A stretch of DNA of 64,000 nucleotides. It comes from Candolleomyces eurysporus (taxonomy: Eukaryota > Basidiomycota > Agaricomycetes > Agaricales > Psathyrellaceae). The position numbers and the translations under genes were made by a program. The notes beneath the pieces were generated by a model. It was not told the DNA's origin. It ran no database searches and worked only from the letters and a program-made list of their open reading frames with translations. This document shows, piece after piece, positions 45,326 to 58,379 of the stretch. Within the stretch, counting starts at the first letter, position 1, and each line of letters begins with the position of its first letter. The stretch covers positions 1-64,000 of the forward strand of contig JANBPK010000933.1 in NCBI GenBank assembly GCA_027579435.1. The letters run 5' to 3'.

Positions 45326-48300
45326 TCATTCTTTCTCCCGAGCGTATATAGCAATTGTTGCCTCACAAACACCACACATGCTCAAACTGGCAGGGTCAAA
45401 ATCATCTGGACCAAGAATACCCTCAAGGGTGCTATATGCTCCATGGATTCCATCATGGTGAAAAACTTTGTTCTCTGGTGTTACCAATCTGCTAACAAAG
45501 TGGTAGCCACCATGATAGATAACCCCAACCAAGTGAAAAGACGCATATGGAGTGTTTAGATCCGGCTCTATTTGAACAGGCGCATTCTGTCAGTCAGTGC
45601 ACAAGTCAAATATTAATAACTCAGTGTCCTTCCCTACCCCATGAAGATTCCCTCCACATTCAGGGCATGGACCATACGGTGTAACTGCTTCATCGATCCA
45701 CTCCTGTATTGACTGAAAGGCACCCACAGGGTTTGAACGTGACAAGGTATGCCGGTCAGGACTCCGTAGTTCCAACGCTTTGTTACATTGCTCACAGATG
45801 AGTTCTCAATTCCTCGCAGTTTCTTGCGCCCCAACAAACCGACAAGAAAGTTCCAGTAAATCTGTGCCTTCATTGCCAACCGGATACTTGCCAGGATACA
45901 AGGCTCGAATCGCCTCTCTCCAGCGGTTTTGCAAGACAACCATGCCATCCTTCATTTCGTTTTGATTCATTGCACAGCAAGTGGCAAAAAGCTGTGCTCT
46001 TTCCAGGCTCAATGCTGAAAGAACCATTCCCCACCAGCAGGTATTAGTGAACCACAGCCAATAGAAGATGAAGATACAAGCATTGTAGGCGCAACTATGG
46101 TCCATGCTATCCCATCGTGGACCCACATGTGCAAGCATAGGTGCACCTCTTATTATTGTTCCTGTCGGATTTACCTTACGCTTCTTCTTAGGAGGGGTTT
46201 CAAGTTTTTGCAGCTTTCTTTTATGATCCGCAGCAATGGTGTGTATCTCGTACTTAATGGTGTCAGCACCAATAGGCATTTGTTTGATTGGTCTCTTCTT
46301 GCCCCTCGACTTCTCAACAATTACCGGATCCGGGGGCAATCCTTCAAGATCTCTATAACGGGACAGTGGGCCCCATTGTGTGCCATCACCAAAGTCCTGA
46401 GGCAATATCCCCCTGTACTGCAAATCTGTGATCTTATCCAGTAAGTCTAAGTCCCTATACTCCTGTCATATCTCACCATCCAATTCTCCTGATAGCAGGT
46501 CATCCTCAAAATCTTGGACAATGACAGTTCCAGACAAAGCTGTGCCCCTAGATAGACATGTATAAGCGGCCTGGAAACTGCTACACTCTGCAATATCAAT
46601 CACATTCATGTCCCTCGTCTTATCTTGAGAGGAATAATCAGTCATTGCGAAGTTTGGCAAGCATGGCACTTGACTCCTAGAGATGCTGATGTATTCATCC
46701 GTAGGAAGCTGCGCATCCACTGATTGACTCGTCCTTGTCAGTGGTACAACATTCACTGGTAAGTTTGGGAGTTTGACAGTCCTTGGAGGGTTGATTAATT
46801 CAGCATACAGAACGTCAAGGACTTGCTGCTTGTCAGTCTTACTCACACTTGTGGAGCTCCATCCAACTAGGCAAGCCTCCTGGCCTCTATTTATGCACAA
46901 TTCCGTCACTTTGTTGTATCTGACTATGATTGGAAACCCCAAGCAGATCTTGAGGCAAGCCGGAACCTGTTCACTCGTATGCGGCGGCTGCTCCCAGAGA
47001 ACATTCATCAACACTTTCGACAGGTGTAATACGTGTGCGTAGACCCTGCCCTTTACCCTACATTTAGAATCTGATTGGCTTAACTTGTCAATAGAGTAGA
47101 ATTCAGCTACAGTCTGCCCTGTTTCAGTTGCAAATCTCTGCACATTACATTCATTTATCTGGTCTTTCACCCTGTTGCGCACTGTTATTATGGAAATGTT
47201 CTTGAACGGTGCCTCGTTTAATGACAGGGCGTTTTTGTCTGTAGCAATACGGGACCTGATTAGAGCAATATCCTCATCACTGCAGTTGTGGTATCAAAAG
47301 TTTACTAGCGCTGCACGGAAGGCTATGTCCTCTGGCAATTGCCCTGTTTGTCACATGTTCTCCTTCAGTATCACGACCTTCGTGAATTGAAGCCATATCA
47401 TTTTACCAATAGTAGCCTCCTGTTCCCCAATTGTCTGACAAGGTGATTGATGCAGGGAAACTGACCTACTGTACAGAGAACTGCCTTGCACAGGAGGTAA
47501 TTGAGCAAAGTTGCCTGCCAATATAACGTTCAAGCCTCCAAATGGCTTTTCGTACGGCTGAAGAACTTCGCAAATCTGAGCGCTAATCTTACAAAGGTCA
47601 TGGCACGCCAACATCGATGTTTCATCAATGAACAAATAACCGCATCTCACAAGTTGTTCCAGCACCTCATCTAGTGAACTGGGTGATTCTCCAGTCCTAT
47701 CGCCAGTCCTCAGTCCCAAGAATGAGTGATATGTGGATCCCCCAATGAGAGCTGAAGACGTTCCTGTGGGCCCTAGCAAGACCAACCGGTATGGCTCTCC
47801 TCTGGCCTGGAAATACGCTTCCAGAGCCCTTATGACCTGACTTTTCCCAGTACCGCCCATCCTCCCGGTGCATCAAAAGTTGCTCCGGGGCAACACAGGT
47901 GGCATGGTTTGCAACAATGTTGAATGCCTTCCTTTGCTCAGGGTTTAAGTAGAATTCTTTTGCAATGCTTTCTATGATGGCTTCCCATTCCGGCCTGGAG
48001 GGGATAAAATCTTGGCTGAGATACGATGCGGGCACAATGAACACGTCATTGTGCACAGTGCCTTGGTTGCTACCTGCTCGTTCACTTGTTTCTGCAGCTT
48101 TGAATTTGGCTTGCCATATTCTCGACTTTTCTGACCTGATAATGGCACACCATGCTGTTGTTAGGGTGTAATCTCTGAGGGGGTACTCGGAGGAATTAAA
48201 ACGACCGTGTTTGGGATCCGCCGTGCTAAAGTAGATCTTGGGTCGATAGTAGGCTTCACAAAGGTAAGTCGTAGGATAATAAGTGAGATGGAAAGACAGA

Positions 48301-48452
48301 AGGCAAAAAGCGGTCCCTTCCGAGGAAACGTGGCGGACAAGGAGGGGGTAGGAGTCATGGCCTTCAGGTTTGGGGGGAGGGTTGAGGAGAGAGGGCAACT
48401 CAGGGACGCTTNGGGTCGTAGTTGTCGGGGGGGTTGGGGAGCGGGAGGTCAT
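45326..48452 (-). pseudogene. Helitron PIF1-like helicase with fused USP-like peptidase domain
   Basis: After LNPEQRKAFNIVANHA a frameshift near 47860 leads into MGGTGKSQVIRAL (Walker A), then LFIDETSML (47612-47630), AGNFAQLPPV and VVILKENM. The same frame continues to 45326 through five TGA codons: 47351, 47294, 46466, 45806 and 45590. Helicase C-terminal motifs include TVRNRVKDQINE and TCLSRGTALSGTVI. The fused tail starts after LDLLDKI. It has GPRWDSMDHSCAYNA (putative catalytic Cys codon 46091-46093), CEQC (45785-45796) and CPEC (45656-45667) like a zinc ribbon, and GGYHFVSRL (putative catalytic His 45500-45502). The Cys box, paired CXXC and late His resemble ubiquitin-specific proteases. 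ENM-TGA-Q and NF-TGA-Y replace conserved Arg. Confidence 0.75.
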
Positions 48453-49186
48453 CGAGAAGATGTTGAATGTCCAGTGTTAGAGGCGGAACAGCGGGCGTTC
48501 GATTGTGATGGTGAAGTCATCTGGATAACTATTGACAGTAATGCAGTAGAGTTGATTAACCGGAGTGCGGCCTGCATAATGTTCGACGTTCGCCAGGTGG
48601 ATAACAAGCGCTCCTTCTTCCCAGCTGAATGAACCCCCAGTTCGAGTATAGAGAGGGCGGCCCTGAGTTCGGGGGAAATTGAGGACAGTAGGCGCCGCTG
48701 GTTGTATTGTACGAGGACGGAGTCGATAGGGATGTGGAGGATAGCTGTCCCGACTTTGATTAGTGCGGCGGGTTCGAGGTCGAGGAATACGTGAATCCAG
48801 ATTGTAAGGGTTTCGTCGTTGATCTCGCTAGCAGAGCTGGCTCTGATCATGCAACGGCGGCGAGGGATACTCTTGGTGAGAGTGTACTACACCAGTAAGG
48901 TGGAGCTGAGTGGTTCGTTCGGGGTTCGAGTGGAGTTTACAGGTAGTCAAGGTATGATTCTTGAGAACAAGCTAGGGAACTACAACGGAAGTACTAGCTT
49001 ATTTATACTACTTGTTCCGGAGAAGTCCGTGCTTCTGTAAAACTTCAGGGTCCCAAGTCAGGACCGAAACAAACTAAGTATGTAGAAGTTTTATGGAAGG
49101 CTTAGTAACTATCGATCCCAAAGATAGTAACTAGTCCTAATATAGTAAGTTCAAAGAAAAAAAAAGGGTATCCTAAAGTACATGGG
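48453..49186. other. Sequence interrupting the Helitron between Rep and helicase
   Basis: Rep homology ends near 49187 (LEMALVNVETTRVLRLAGW) and helicase homology resumes below about 48200. The interval is more GC-rich at its left (about 48200-48880), then AT-rich with TTATTTATACTAC near 49000. It has no recognised protein, and N 48412 lies nearby. It could be an insertion or captured host sequence. Confidence 0.45.
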
Positions 49187-52100
49187 TTACTTTGTAACAG
49201 CTGTGGCATTGAAATTCTGGTTGATGAAGATCCTGGGCAGATTTGATGAATTTATTTTATTGATGTGCTTTCCAACCTTCCACCCTGCTAGTCTCAACAC
49301 CCTTGTGGTTTCCACATTCACCAACGCCATCTCCAAAGTCTTGGGTCCAGTCGGTAACTCCAGATCATTGTCCTTGTCCTCAATCAAGTCCTCATAATTT
49401 CTGGATCTATCAAGTGATTGTTGAATTCATCATTGCTTCCTTCTTTTTCACCAGCAGAAGCTTTCAAAACACTGGCAAAGTCATCCCTGGCATCGTAGCA
49501 CTCGTAGCGTAGGTTGAAGTTCACCATCAGCTCCCTTTGACGATCTGTGAAATTGTACTTATCAAACGCTTGCTCCCAGCTTTCATCAGCACTCTTTAAG
49601 TCAATACCAGTATGCCATGGGTGGAAGAAAGTCAACATTGTGCAACAGTACCGTTCCCAGTCACTAGCATCTCGCTTTGGGAGAGTGGGACCAACAAAGT
49701 TTGGGACGGTATAGGCTTGGCGTGCTAAGTCGCAAGCGACAACATGGGACTCATGCAATGGGTGCTCTGGCCTGTAGGGGAAAAATTGCAAAGATTTCTT
49801 TGGCACTCTAGTACCCTCCTCATACTGCTTGACTGAACACTGGATCCATTCATATAGAGGGATGCGTTCATGTTCGTCTGGTCGGTGGCGGTAATCATCA
49901 GTAGTTGTCTTCCCCACATACTTCTTATTGCTCCTCTGGACTAATAGACTTTCTGCATTCTCCTTGTCTGCTAACTCTGCTACCTGAGGGTTGTCTTTTC
50001 CAGAACATGTTATACCAACGTCGTGGCTTTCCATCAAATCTTCAGCAGATCTGGGTACCTCATCCGGATCAGCCACTGCTAAGTATCGTTTCCACTCATC
50101 CTCTACAAAGTTGACATAATTTTTCCAGTAGAATGTGCGAAACTCGTGGCTCGTGTAATGGTCGGGGTTCCCCAGGAAGTACAATGCAGCCATAGGTGCA
50201 CATATTTCCATTTTGGCACTGAGTGAGTTGACTATTTTCATGATCATCCAACGAGCAGCATGGATGGGTTTGGTATCACCCTCTCCAGTTGTCTGGGGAT
50301 TTTGAGTGAATGTATCATACATAATGCTGAAAACTTGGTGCGTCTTCAACCAACCTTTTGTGATGTAGTCAGTGATATAACCAAGCGTTGCCTTCACTGC
50401 TCTCCCTGAGAGCAGGCATGTTGTGTCCGTGTTACAGCGGAAGATAGCTGAAATAATTGGCGTAACATTGTTAATCCATGCTTCTTTTTTTTTCCATGTT
50501 GACATGGCCTGTGTTGGGATCCACAGTTGTTTTGTCAAATGTGTCTCTGGGAAATCTAGCTGTACACACACCATCTTTATTAATGCAACCTTTCCCGGTT
50601 ACGTGCTGCTTTGGAACCTTGGTCTTGGATTTTTTGGAAGATGTTTTATCAGCGGCTGAGTGATTGTCCTTCCTTCCAAAGCATTTATGTACATTAGATC
50701 GAAACACAATGTCATCAACCACTTTCTTGAACGATTCCCACCATGTCAAAACATGTTCACATTCTTCATCATCACATTCCTCTTCCTCAGGACATTCAAT
50801 GACAGGGCTTTCTGGCATGGTGAGTGTTGGGTCTACATAACCTAATGGGATGGGTGGGGTGTTCTCATCTGTTAAGATGGTATGAATCCCTTTGTTCTTC
50901 TCATTCTCTGGGACTTTGGGAACCTCTTCAGATACTTCAGCCATGGTACCTGTCATAAATTCACCCATACGGCAGCTATCCAGATACTCAATAAGTTCTT
51001 TCTGGAATTCTGAATCGTCACTGAGCAGTTTCTCTCAAATAACTTGCAGTGGAAGGGCGCCCTCAATCGACAGAAGATGATGGAGATGCAGAGTCATTCG
51101 CCCCTGCTGTTTGACAGTGCCGTAGTACGCTGAGGGCTTACCAAACATGCCACGGCTGGGTTTGTCGCTCCACCCACATATGTGCTTTATGAACAACCTA
51201 ACAAGGTAGTCGAAGAACCAGGCACACGCCACCGGGTTTCCAGTGACCAGGTGCTGCCTTTCAGCATAACCTTTGACATGTGGTGAGAGTGTTTCATTGT
51301 GAGACACCATATAGACACATAAAGGATGCTTGTGGTCTGCAGGGGACAATGTTATAAACCAGTGGGGTGCATTTTTGAAACACACCAGGGACCAAAGCTC
51401 ATTCCGAAGGAATTTCTTAGATGCAAGAGAACCATTGACTTGGCCCCCCACATATTCAATCTGGTCCAGTAAGCTAAAGCATTCTTTTTCCTCATGGGTC
51501 TGTGGTTTAAATCTGCTGGTCTCCTTCTTCTTCTCTGCAATGTTGGACAGTACATATGGACTTATTCTCTGTATTGTCTCTGCAACTTTGTTAAAGTTGT
51601 TTCTTTTCACCAGCATGAAGCTCCCTGTTGTACTTTGACGGATGAGCATGTGGTTGAACATGACAATGACAAAGCAAGCGTCTTCCTGGAATTGTTTGTC
51701 ATGGTACATGAGGAGCCAGCATATGTGCTTCTCCCTTGAAATGATTCCTTTGTGGCACTCCTGACCAACTCCTCCTAGTCCGAACGGGAAGAGCCATGGG
51801 AACATTGCTGGATATAGTGACGGATTATCATAGATTGACTGAGGTTTGGGGTCGTGTCCGACCGCCAGTAGGGAACTGCCATTCTTCAAATGCTGTAGGG
51901 CTCCAGCCTTGCATTGAGCTGTCGTCATTTTAGCCAGGTGATCACCAGTTAACCTGTTGACTATGAAAGGGCAAGGACCACTCTCTGTTCCTTGCTCTTC
52001 ATCATTGTCGAATTGGCTGGTAGCTGCCGCTATTAAGTTGGAACCATCTTTTGGTGCCGCCTGGTGTAGTACTCCAACTGGTACACCCTCCAAGGCGTAG

Positions 52101-53687
52101 GTATTCAGAGTAGTGTAGTCAATTGACATGTCTGCATAACCTGCATGATTCAACTTCAACCACTCCAATGCATTCTGCACTTTCTCTCTTCGCATGAGCA
52201 CCAGTGTTCTCTTCAAATCATCTGCCGTTGGTGCAGAGACCCCTGTGTATACAACAGCCAGTACCTTGTCCAGATCTTCTTTGGAGATTGGCAGCTGTTG
52301 ATACACCTTTACAGTGGGATGCTCAAATGCAATTACATTTGCAGCCATCTTGATGTGACCGCTTGCAACTCGGACAACGCACCGGCTGTACCATACCCTG
52401 GATATCAAGGTCTTCTCAGCAAGCGTTAAATCCTTGAATTCATCTGGCAAGTCACCAACCCACAGCGAGTTGGCTAAAGCTAACTTTGGGCAGTGCCCTC
52501 ACAGAAGGGTCTCCTTGCACGGCTGACAAACCTTGGTTTTAGCAACAGCCATGACAGGGCCAAGAACACCTTGGATTGGTTGCTCTACTGAAGTTCTAAT
52601 GGACCGTGTAACGTCCTCCACCTCAAGAAGGTGCTTGAAGTCGTCGATGTCGGTAATGGAAGATAAATCTGACTTGGGAGATAGCTGTCCACATACTCCG
52701 CAGCCATCTTCATTGACAACACTTGGTTCTAAGTCATCACAGAACTGTTTCATTATCTTTGCAATACCGGCTTTACTCACTGGTTTTGGAGGGTAAGCTT
52801 CACGAGGGCGATCCTCAAAAGGTACCCATTCAAACTCCAGTCTGCTGTCTTCTGCTTTTGCTTTAGGTTCGCCCCATGGTTTCTTAGGGGATCGGGTCAG
52901 TACGAACTGCAACTCATCGCAGTTATTGCAGACATGATTTGACACAAACCACTGACTGTCCTCCTTTGACCAATCATTTGGAATCTGAACTCGATGAGCT
53001 GCTGCCAACAAACGGATGCAAGCTGTTGATAAGTACAACACAAGACTAGCGAGGGGCCAGTTTGGTATGCACACATCATTATCCCCAAGAGGTGTTGGGT
53101 CATTCCAAGAAACCAGTGTTAACCTGAGCGACCCTTTCCCATGTAATGGATTATTGTCACCAAGGAGAGCCTGAACGTCTTTGGCAGGAATTGGCTTGCA
53201 GCCTTTGAGGAATAAGGGTCCTAATACGTCCACCAAACCTGCTTTGGCAGAACCAGGCAATTCAAGAATTGGGGTCAAGATCGAAAAGCATGTGTTGCAA
53301 CTAGCATTGCAAACATGATCTGATAGTGCTGCTACCAGTGCATCATGGTAGTAGAGACCTATGTACAACATTGACGCCATGGACCCTACATAAGTCTTTC
53401 AGCTCCTCCCTATTTAACATGCCAATGATTTTGGCCAGAGGTATATCACGCGCAATTGCATGAACAGTCTCACCCAGAGCGTTCTCAACTCTGTCGCTGT
53501 GGACATACTTGTATAGCTCGTACCTAGCATAGGGAAGGCATGGAGCATCACCTTGTTTTTTTTCGAAATCTTTCAGTTCAAACACGTTGAAAAATCGTCT
53601 TCTAGCGCCGCCTCCAAAGAGGAAATTTTTGGGGGTCTCTGTAACACCATCGGAAGAACCAATTGCTTCATCCAACAACGACATCAT
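49187..53687 (-). pseudogene. Helitron Rep protein (HUH endonuclease)
   Basis: N-terminal part 53343-53687 (GGGARRRFFNVFELKDFE), frameshift near 53370, then CGVCGQLSPKSDLSSI and CQPCKETLL. An in-frame TGA at 52499-52501 is followed by PKLALANSLWVGDLPDEFKDL, where family members have Arg. The HUH region contains PAMFPWLFPFGLGG, ITLSPADHKHPL and RMTLHLHHLLSIEG, with the HLH codons at 51080-51088. A second TGA at 51035-51037 follows QVI. A frameshift in a run of nine T (50485-50493) leads into EAWINNVTPIISAIFRCNTD and CLLSGRAVKATLGYITDYITK, the Tyr motif. The last frame ends near 49187. Not able to make a full protein as it stands. Confidence 0.8.
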
Positions 53688-54080
53688 GGCAGGGTTTTGG
53701 AGCCTGTTTCAAAGGCAATGGGGATCTAGGAACAGAGTACACTGTCCTTACAAGACGAAGATTGTCAAAGAGATAGCTCAAGACACGCTTTGTTCTCTTC
53801 GCCATCAAGCATGGGAAATGTCACCGGGAGATGCCGTTTTCCACCCGCAATTGCGCTGTCTGACATTGCAGGCTGGATATGCAGTCCCTGAACTTCAATA
53901 TACACCAAATTCATAAGGAAGAATGTATTTAGATTTTTTAGCTTTACTGGGGTAACAAGAGAACAATATATGTAGACTTTTGTAGTTTTATGTGTAATAA
54001 TAGGAAACAGATACGACAGCGCTGAATTTTTATAGCTTTACAGTATTCTGAAAGGTAAACTATCTCGTTCAATTCATAAA

Positions 54081-56826
54081 TCAGGCTCCTTCTGGAACAC
54101 CCAACACCATGACCCAGCGAACGTTGCAGCCAAGAGTCCACTCGTGAGTAGATCCTGATAAGTAAAGGCTGACAGTGTATGATACAGCGACACAGGAGTC
54201 ATGAGGGATCTCACTAGAGGCAGCAGGCCAGCAGGGGAGAGCATTCTTGATGTTAGACACATGCGCAACAAAGTCAAATGCAGGGGCATTACGGGCGTCA
54301 TAGACAGGCACTGGATGTGGTCAGCTAGAGTATTTAGTGGATGTCTACAAATTAAATACCTTTGTCATTGGAATCAATGGTCCACTCATCAGTGTAGATG
54401 GGCATGGTAGAATCACCTAGGGGGCAATTCAGCATTGCACAAACTGTTGGTCAAAGAAGGAAGACTAACCCTTGGTGAAGTCAGACTTAGTTGAGGCCTG
54501 AATGGCATTCATGCCGTATTGCGCTGCGAGATGTTTGTGACCAGTGACCATGCAAAAGAACGCCTCCCAACGTTCCCATTCAAGACAGATTCCACGCCAG
54601 TTAATGAACTGTTGCCTCATCCCGGCTCCACTGCGTGAAAACAACTGGGACCGGGAGACTGCGCCAAGCGTGACACAATACACCACAGACCTGTTGCAAA
54701 CAACATGGTAACAGACTGGATTGGTGGGATACTCCCTGAGCTCAACTTCCAGAGGAGAGATACAGCTAGGATTGATGTAGCTGCTGACATTTTCAAACTG
54801 CAGGATCGCCAATGCCAGCCTGTACCGTTCTTGAGTGACTGGATCACCACTGAGGAAGGCAAGAACTTACGTTGTGTTCATATTTGGCACTGTCCTGCCA
54901 TAGCTGCTGATTGGAAAACGAGGCCAGCCACGAGTAGTAGTCCAAGGCTTGATGTTGCCCTTTCTATGAGGCGTTGAGTGAGAAGAACAAGAAACCGTAA
55001 GGAAAGGGACTCACAGTAAATTGCAGAGGGAAGGGTAGTCAGCAGCCAGAATTGGATCATGCAACTTGGGAAGGTCAACTTTGTTGGTGTCCAGCAACTT
55101 TTGGACATGCTTGATGTACTTGACGTTTGGTAAGGCACTTGCCACTCCTGGCGTGTTTGCAACCAGAGCAGCCATGGTCACTGGGTGAGCTGTGTTTGCA
55201 GGCGTGGTTGGCACCAGAGCCTGTAACGCAGGCCCAGGGCCAGGGGTGGTGGGTACAGTTGGAGTGGCAGTGTTGGCAAGTAGAGCACCCATTGTGACTG
55301 GCAGAGCAGGCGTGGAGGGAACAGGAGCTATGGTGCTGACCAACATGTTTGCGCTCACAGCGCCGGAAGATGCACCAACGGCTGCACTATGCCATACTGT
55401 TAATTGGTAGAGCGGTGAAGAGTTAAAAACCATTACGAACCTTGGGCCAGAAAGCTGCTTGGTGAGAACCTCATCATCAGAACTGGTAGGGGCTTCATCA
55501 TCGTCATGAGCGCATTTCTTCCCCTTGCCTTTGGATTTGGTCTTCTTAGATTTCTTCTTCTTTTTCAACTCGCGCGCAGAGGTCTGGAATAATTTTGCAG
55601 CTGAATCACAAATGACCTGGTTGTAGCATTTATCAGAGATGTTTGGGGCCAATGCAGAGACGACACTGTGGATCATGGCCATCCTAGAGGTCGTCATCGG
55701 GAGAAAATAGCGAATTTCAGACACAGATACGTAAGGCAGTCGACTCTCCTTGTCAGATGGGATATCAATAGTGTTCTTATCCTCCTCAATGGCAGCATTG
55801 TTGCTGTAGGATGGAACAGGGGTTTAGATGATGACGGAAGGACAGGAACTGATCATGTACATGGAAGAGTCTTCAGAGTCATATTCCCCAACAGAGTCGT
55901 CATCCGACTCAGGGTCAACGACAATCTTACGCTTGAGACCTTTGGAGATCACATCCCAAGGTTCCATCTCACTTGAACGAGTGAATAAGTACAAGGCAAG
56001 CAAGACAATGCTGGTATTCACAGTTCCTCATTGGATTCCGCTGCCTGTGGCTCTACATTGCCATCCAAGGCGACATCCAGACCTTGGCTAGCTTCCAACG
56101 AGGTTCCCACACACCTAGGGAGTCACAATGTTGATGTCAATCAAAGCTACTGATGATGTCTATGGAGGCCTGTACCTCCAGAAGCCCTGGGTCCTCAGCG
56201 GACTAACAGGTTTGGCAGACTTGGCCGGCTGTACGCGAGAAGATGTAGTTTGGCCATGAAAGGTCCTGTCCTTGGCCGTCGCAGGGGTAGACCTAGCAAG
56301 CATTTAGAGAGATAGCAGTCGCTAGGGAGGGAAAAATCACTTACTTCTCTTCATCGCTCGAGGTGATCTCAATGACTTCATCCCTGGAGTATTGTCAGAA
56401 CAGTGACAACAACAAATTAGAACAGGGTTGATACGTACTGGGCAAGCAGAACAGCAGCATCGTCAGCATTGGGGTTGTGGTCCACCTTTTGCTTTTTCGG
56501 AGCTTGGGATGGCAAAGTTGTGCTGATAGCGGCTGCAGATAACAAAGAGCCATTTGATGATTTCATCCGAGGGGTGTTCTCCGCATCACGCTCCTTCAAC
56601 TTTTTCCTCAGACGAAGGAGGGCCTTGGAGGCTTTCGAGTCGATATTGGCCTTGACATGATTGGTGCGGCAAGGATGAACGGGGGTCTTGGGAGGGGTCA
56701 AGAGACCAGGGCTTGGAGTGCAAAAGTTGGACAGGCTGATGATGAGAAGAGGGTAGAGGGAACAGGGAGTAAGACTTACTTGTGAGGCAAGGCTTTGGAA
56801 TACTTGGAGGGAGTGGTAGAAGCCAT
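54081..56826 (-). CDS. Orphan multi-exon gene of a second transposon-associated family
   Basis: Minus-strand gene from ATG 56826 (MASTTPSKYSKALPHK) to a stop at 54081-54083, with about eight exons. The N-terminal half is low in complexity and basic (LLRLRKKLKERD, QAPKKQKVDH, and a Lys-rich run near 55560 that looks like a nuclear-localisation signal). The C-terminal half is conserved in a family I recognise from many unnamed Agaricomycete proteins: FENVSSYINPSCISPLEVEL, ECTS-like repeats absent, then WERWEAFFCMVTGHKHLAAQ, VPVYDARNAPAFDF, DSCVAVSYTVSLY and WTLGCNVRWVMVLGVPE. One in-frame TAA at 55824 may be a lesion or lie in an intron. No catalytic motif. Exon borders are approximate; same strand as the Helitron. 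Confidence 0.55.
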
Positions 56827-58379
56827 TTCTCAGCACCAACAAACACAGATGGCAGGGATGCAGGACCACTGTGCACTGTACTGTGCAGTTTTGCTTTTCA
56901 AGTCTTTCCTCCCTTTCAATTTGGTCCGAAATTGTTCGCTTTTACAAAAAATGCCTGTGCTGACAATCCAGGGCAACGTAAATTATCCGAAATTAGCGGT
57001 CATGGAAACAGGCAAAACCACTCACTGGGCTCACTTGAGAGCGTTCCACATGGCTGACGGTGCTCCAATTTTCCATTGGAAAACCTAGTATGCAGAGATG
57101 CGGTGAATTGTGGGATGGTGCCTCTGTGGCATACATCATCTGTCCATGGGCGGGTGCTGTACAAGCGGGAGCCGAGACTTTAACAAGAGAATGAGAGTGC
57201 AGTTGTCACAATAAGCATTAGACATATCCCTAAATTAGTATATCTGTTACCATTGCTCTCTGGAGTGTCAACCAGTCGCTCTGCCTCACCATTCAGGCAG
57301 AGGATGGCCTCAATGAGAGAGGAGAGCTTTTTGGGGCGAGGTGGTAGCAGAGCAACAGCAGGACGTACTCATGTGACGCATTCACACAGTATTGGAATAT
57401 GAATCCCAATTTGAATGTACCTGCACCCAAATTTCCAACGTGCAACTGCTCTAACTTTCCTCCGACCTAAGAAACCGGTAGATCACACCATTCTTTCTCT
57501 TTTTCTACGTCATGGCTGGAAAACCAAGTGGGAACCTCTGAAAATATGTCAAGAGAACCTGGTAAGCAAAGTGTGGTGACCATGGCCACATGGGGGACTT
57601 ATGGGGTTGCCAGGTACCGGCGCCAGCATGGCAGTCAATGACTAGGCATGATAGAGATAGGAGGGGATTGGTGGTTGTTGATTGTGGGTTGCACTTTCAG
57701 AGCTCTGAAGGCACTGATATTGTCGCACATCACCATTGCTTGCTTGATGGACGCCTTTTATGAGCATGATGCAGCACGTCAGTATCCCGGTTTCACCTTC
57801 AGAGGCACGATACTAACAGACAGAACAGGACTGGTTGGACCAGGATATAATGTCACATCTACAAGATGGTAGTTCAGACCAGTTTTTGTCAACAATACAG
57901 GTACATTTTTGTTAATCTGTGGATTTGATTGGGGATTCATGATGGTATGACAAGTTGGATGGCGCAAAAATCATCAAGTAGGCAGAGCCAAGTTCTCTTC
58001 AAATGACAGAGGAAGTCATGGAGGGGACCTGGTGTTGAACTTATGTGAAATAGGCGCCTGTTCCATAGCGCTTATTATGTAAACCTCTATAATTAGAGTT
58101 ACGTAGTAATTTTGGTATATAGTAGGTCTAGTAGTTATCTAGGTTCAGCTTCTGGAGCAACACATCATAATGGTGTCATTATTGCACCTTGAGCACACAA
58201 TGCTCAGTCATCCGATGTGCACAGACCACAAGGTGACTTTATGTGACGTTATGGTCACATATTCAAGTAGTATATAAACCATGTAGTTTAGTACAAATGA
58301 AGCTTGAAGCACTTTCTGCAAGCAAAGTCAGTAGTACACTCACCAGCATCGCCTCAGTAGTTGATCCTAGTACAACAGT
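56827..58379. other. Intergenic, possible left LTR of the copia element
   Basis: No supported gene. The right part (about 58050-58379) has promoter-like features: TAGTATATAAACC near 58270 and a following AG-rich leader. It could be a 5' LTR for the retroelement to the right, but the 3' LTR is outside the window, so this cannot be checked here. Confidence 0.35.

Larger units (their letters stand above)
45326..53687 (-). mobile_element. Helitron core (Rep, helicase and peptidase-like tail), degenerate
   Basis: The coding modules of one rolling-circle transposon in the expected order on the minus strand: N-terminal zinc-finger region, HUH endonuclease, helicase, C-terminal peptidase-like domain. 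It is damaged by seven in-frame TGA codons, several frameshifts and an interruption at about 48.45-49.19 kb. I could not locate the 5' TC end or the 3' hairpin plus CTRR, so the true borders are unknown. They may enclose the two flanking orphan genes. Confidence 0.8.
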
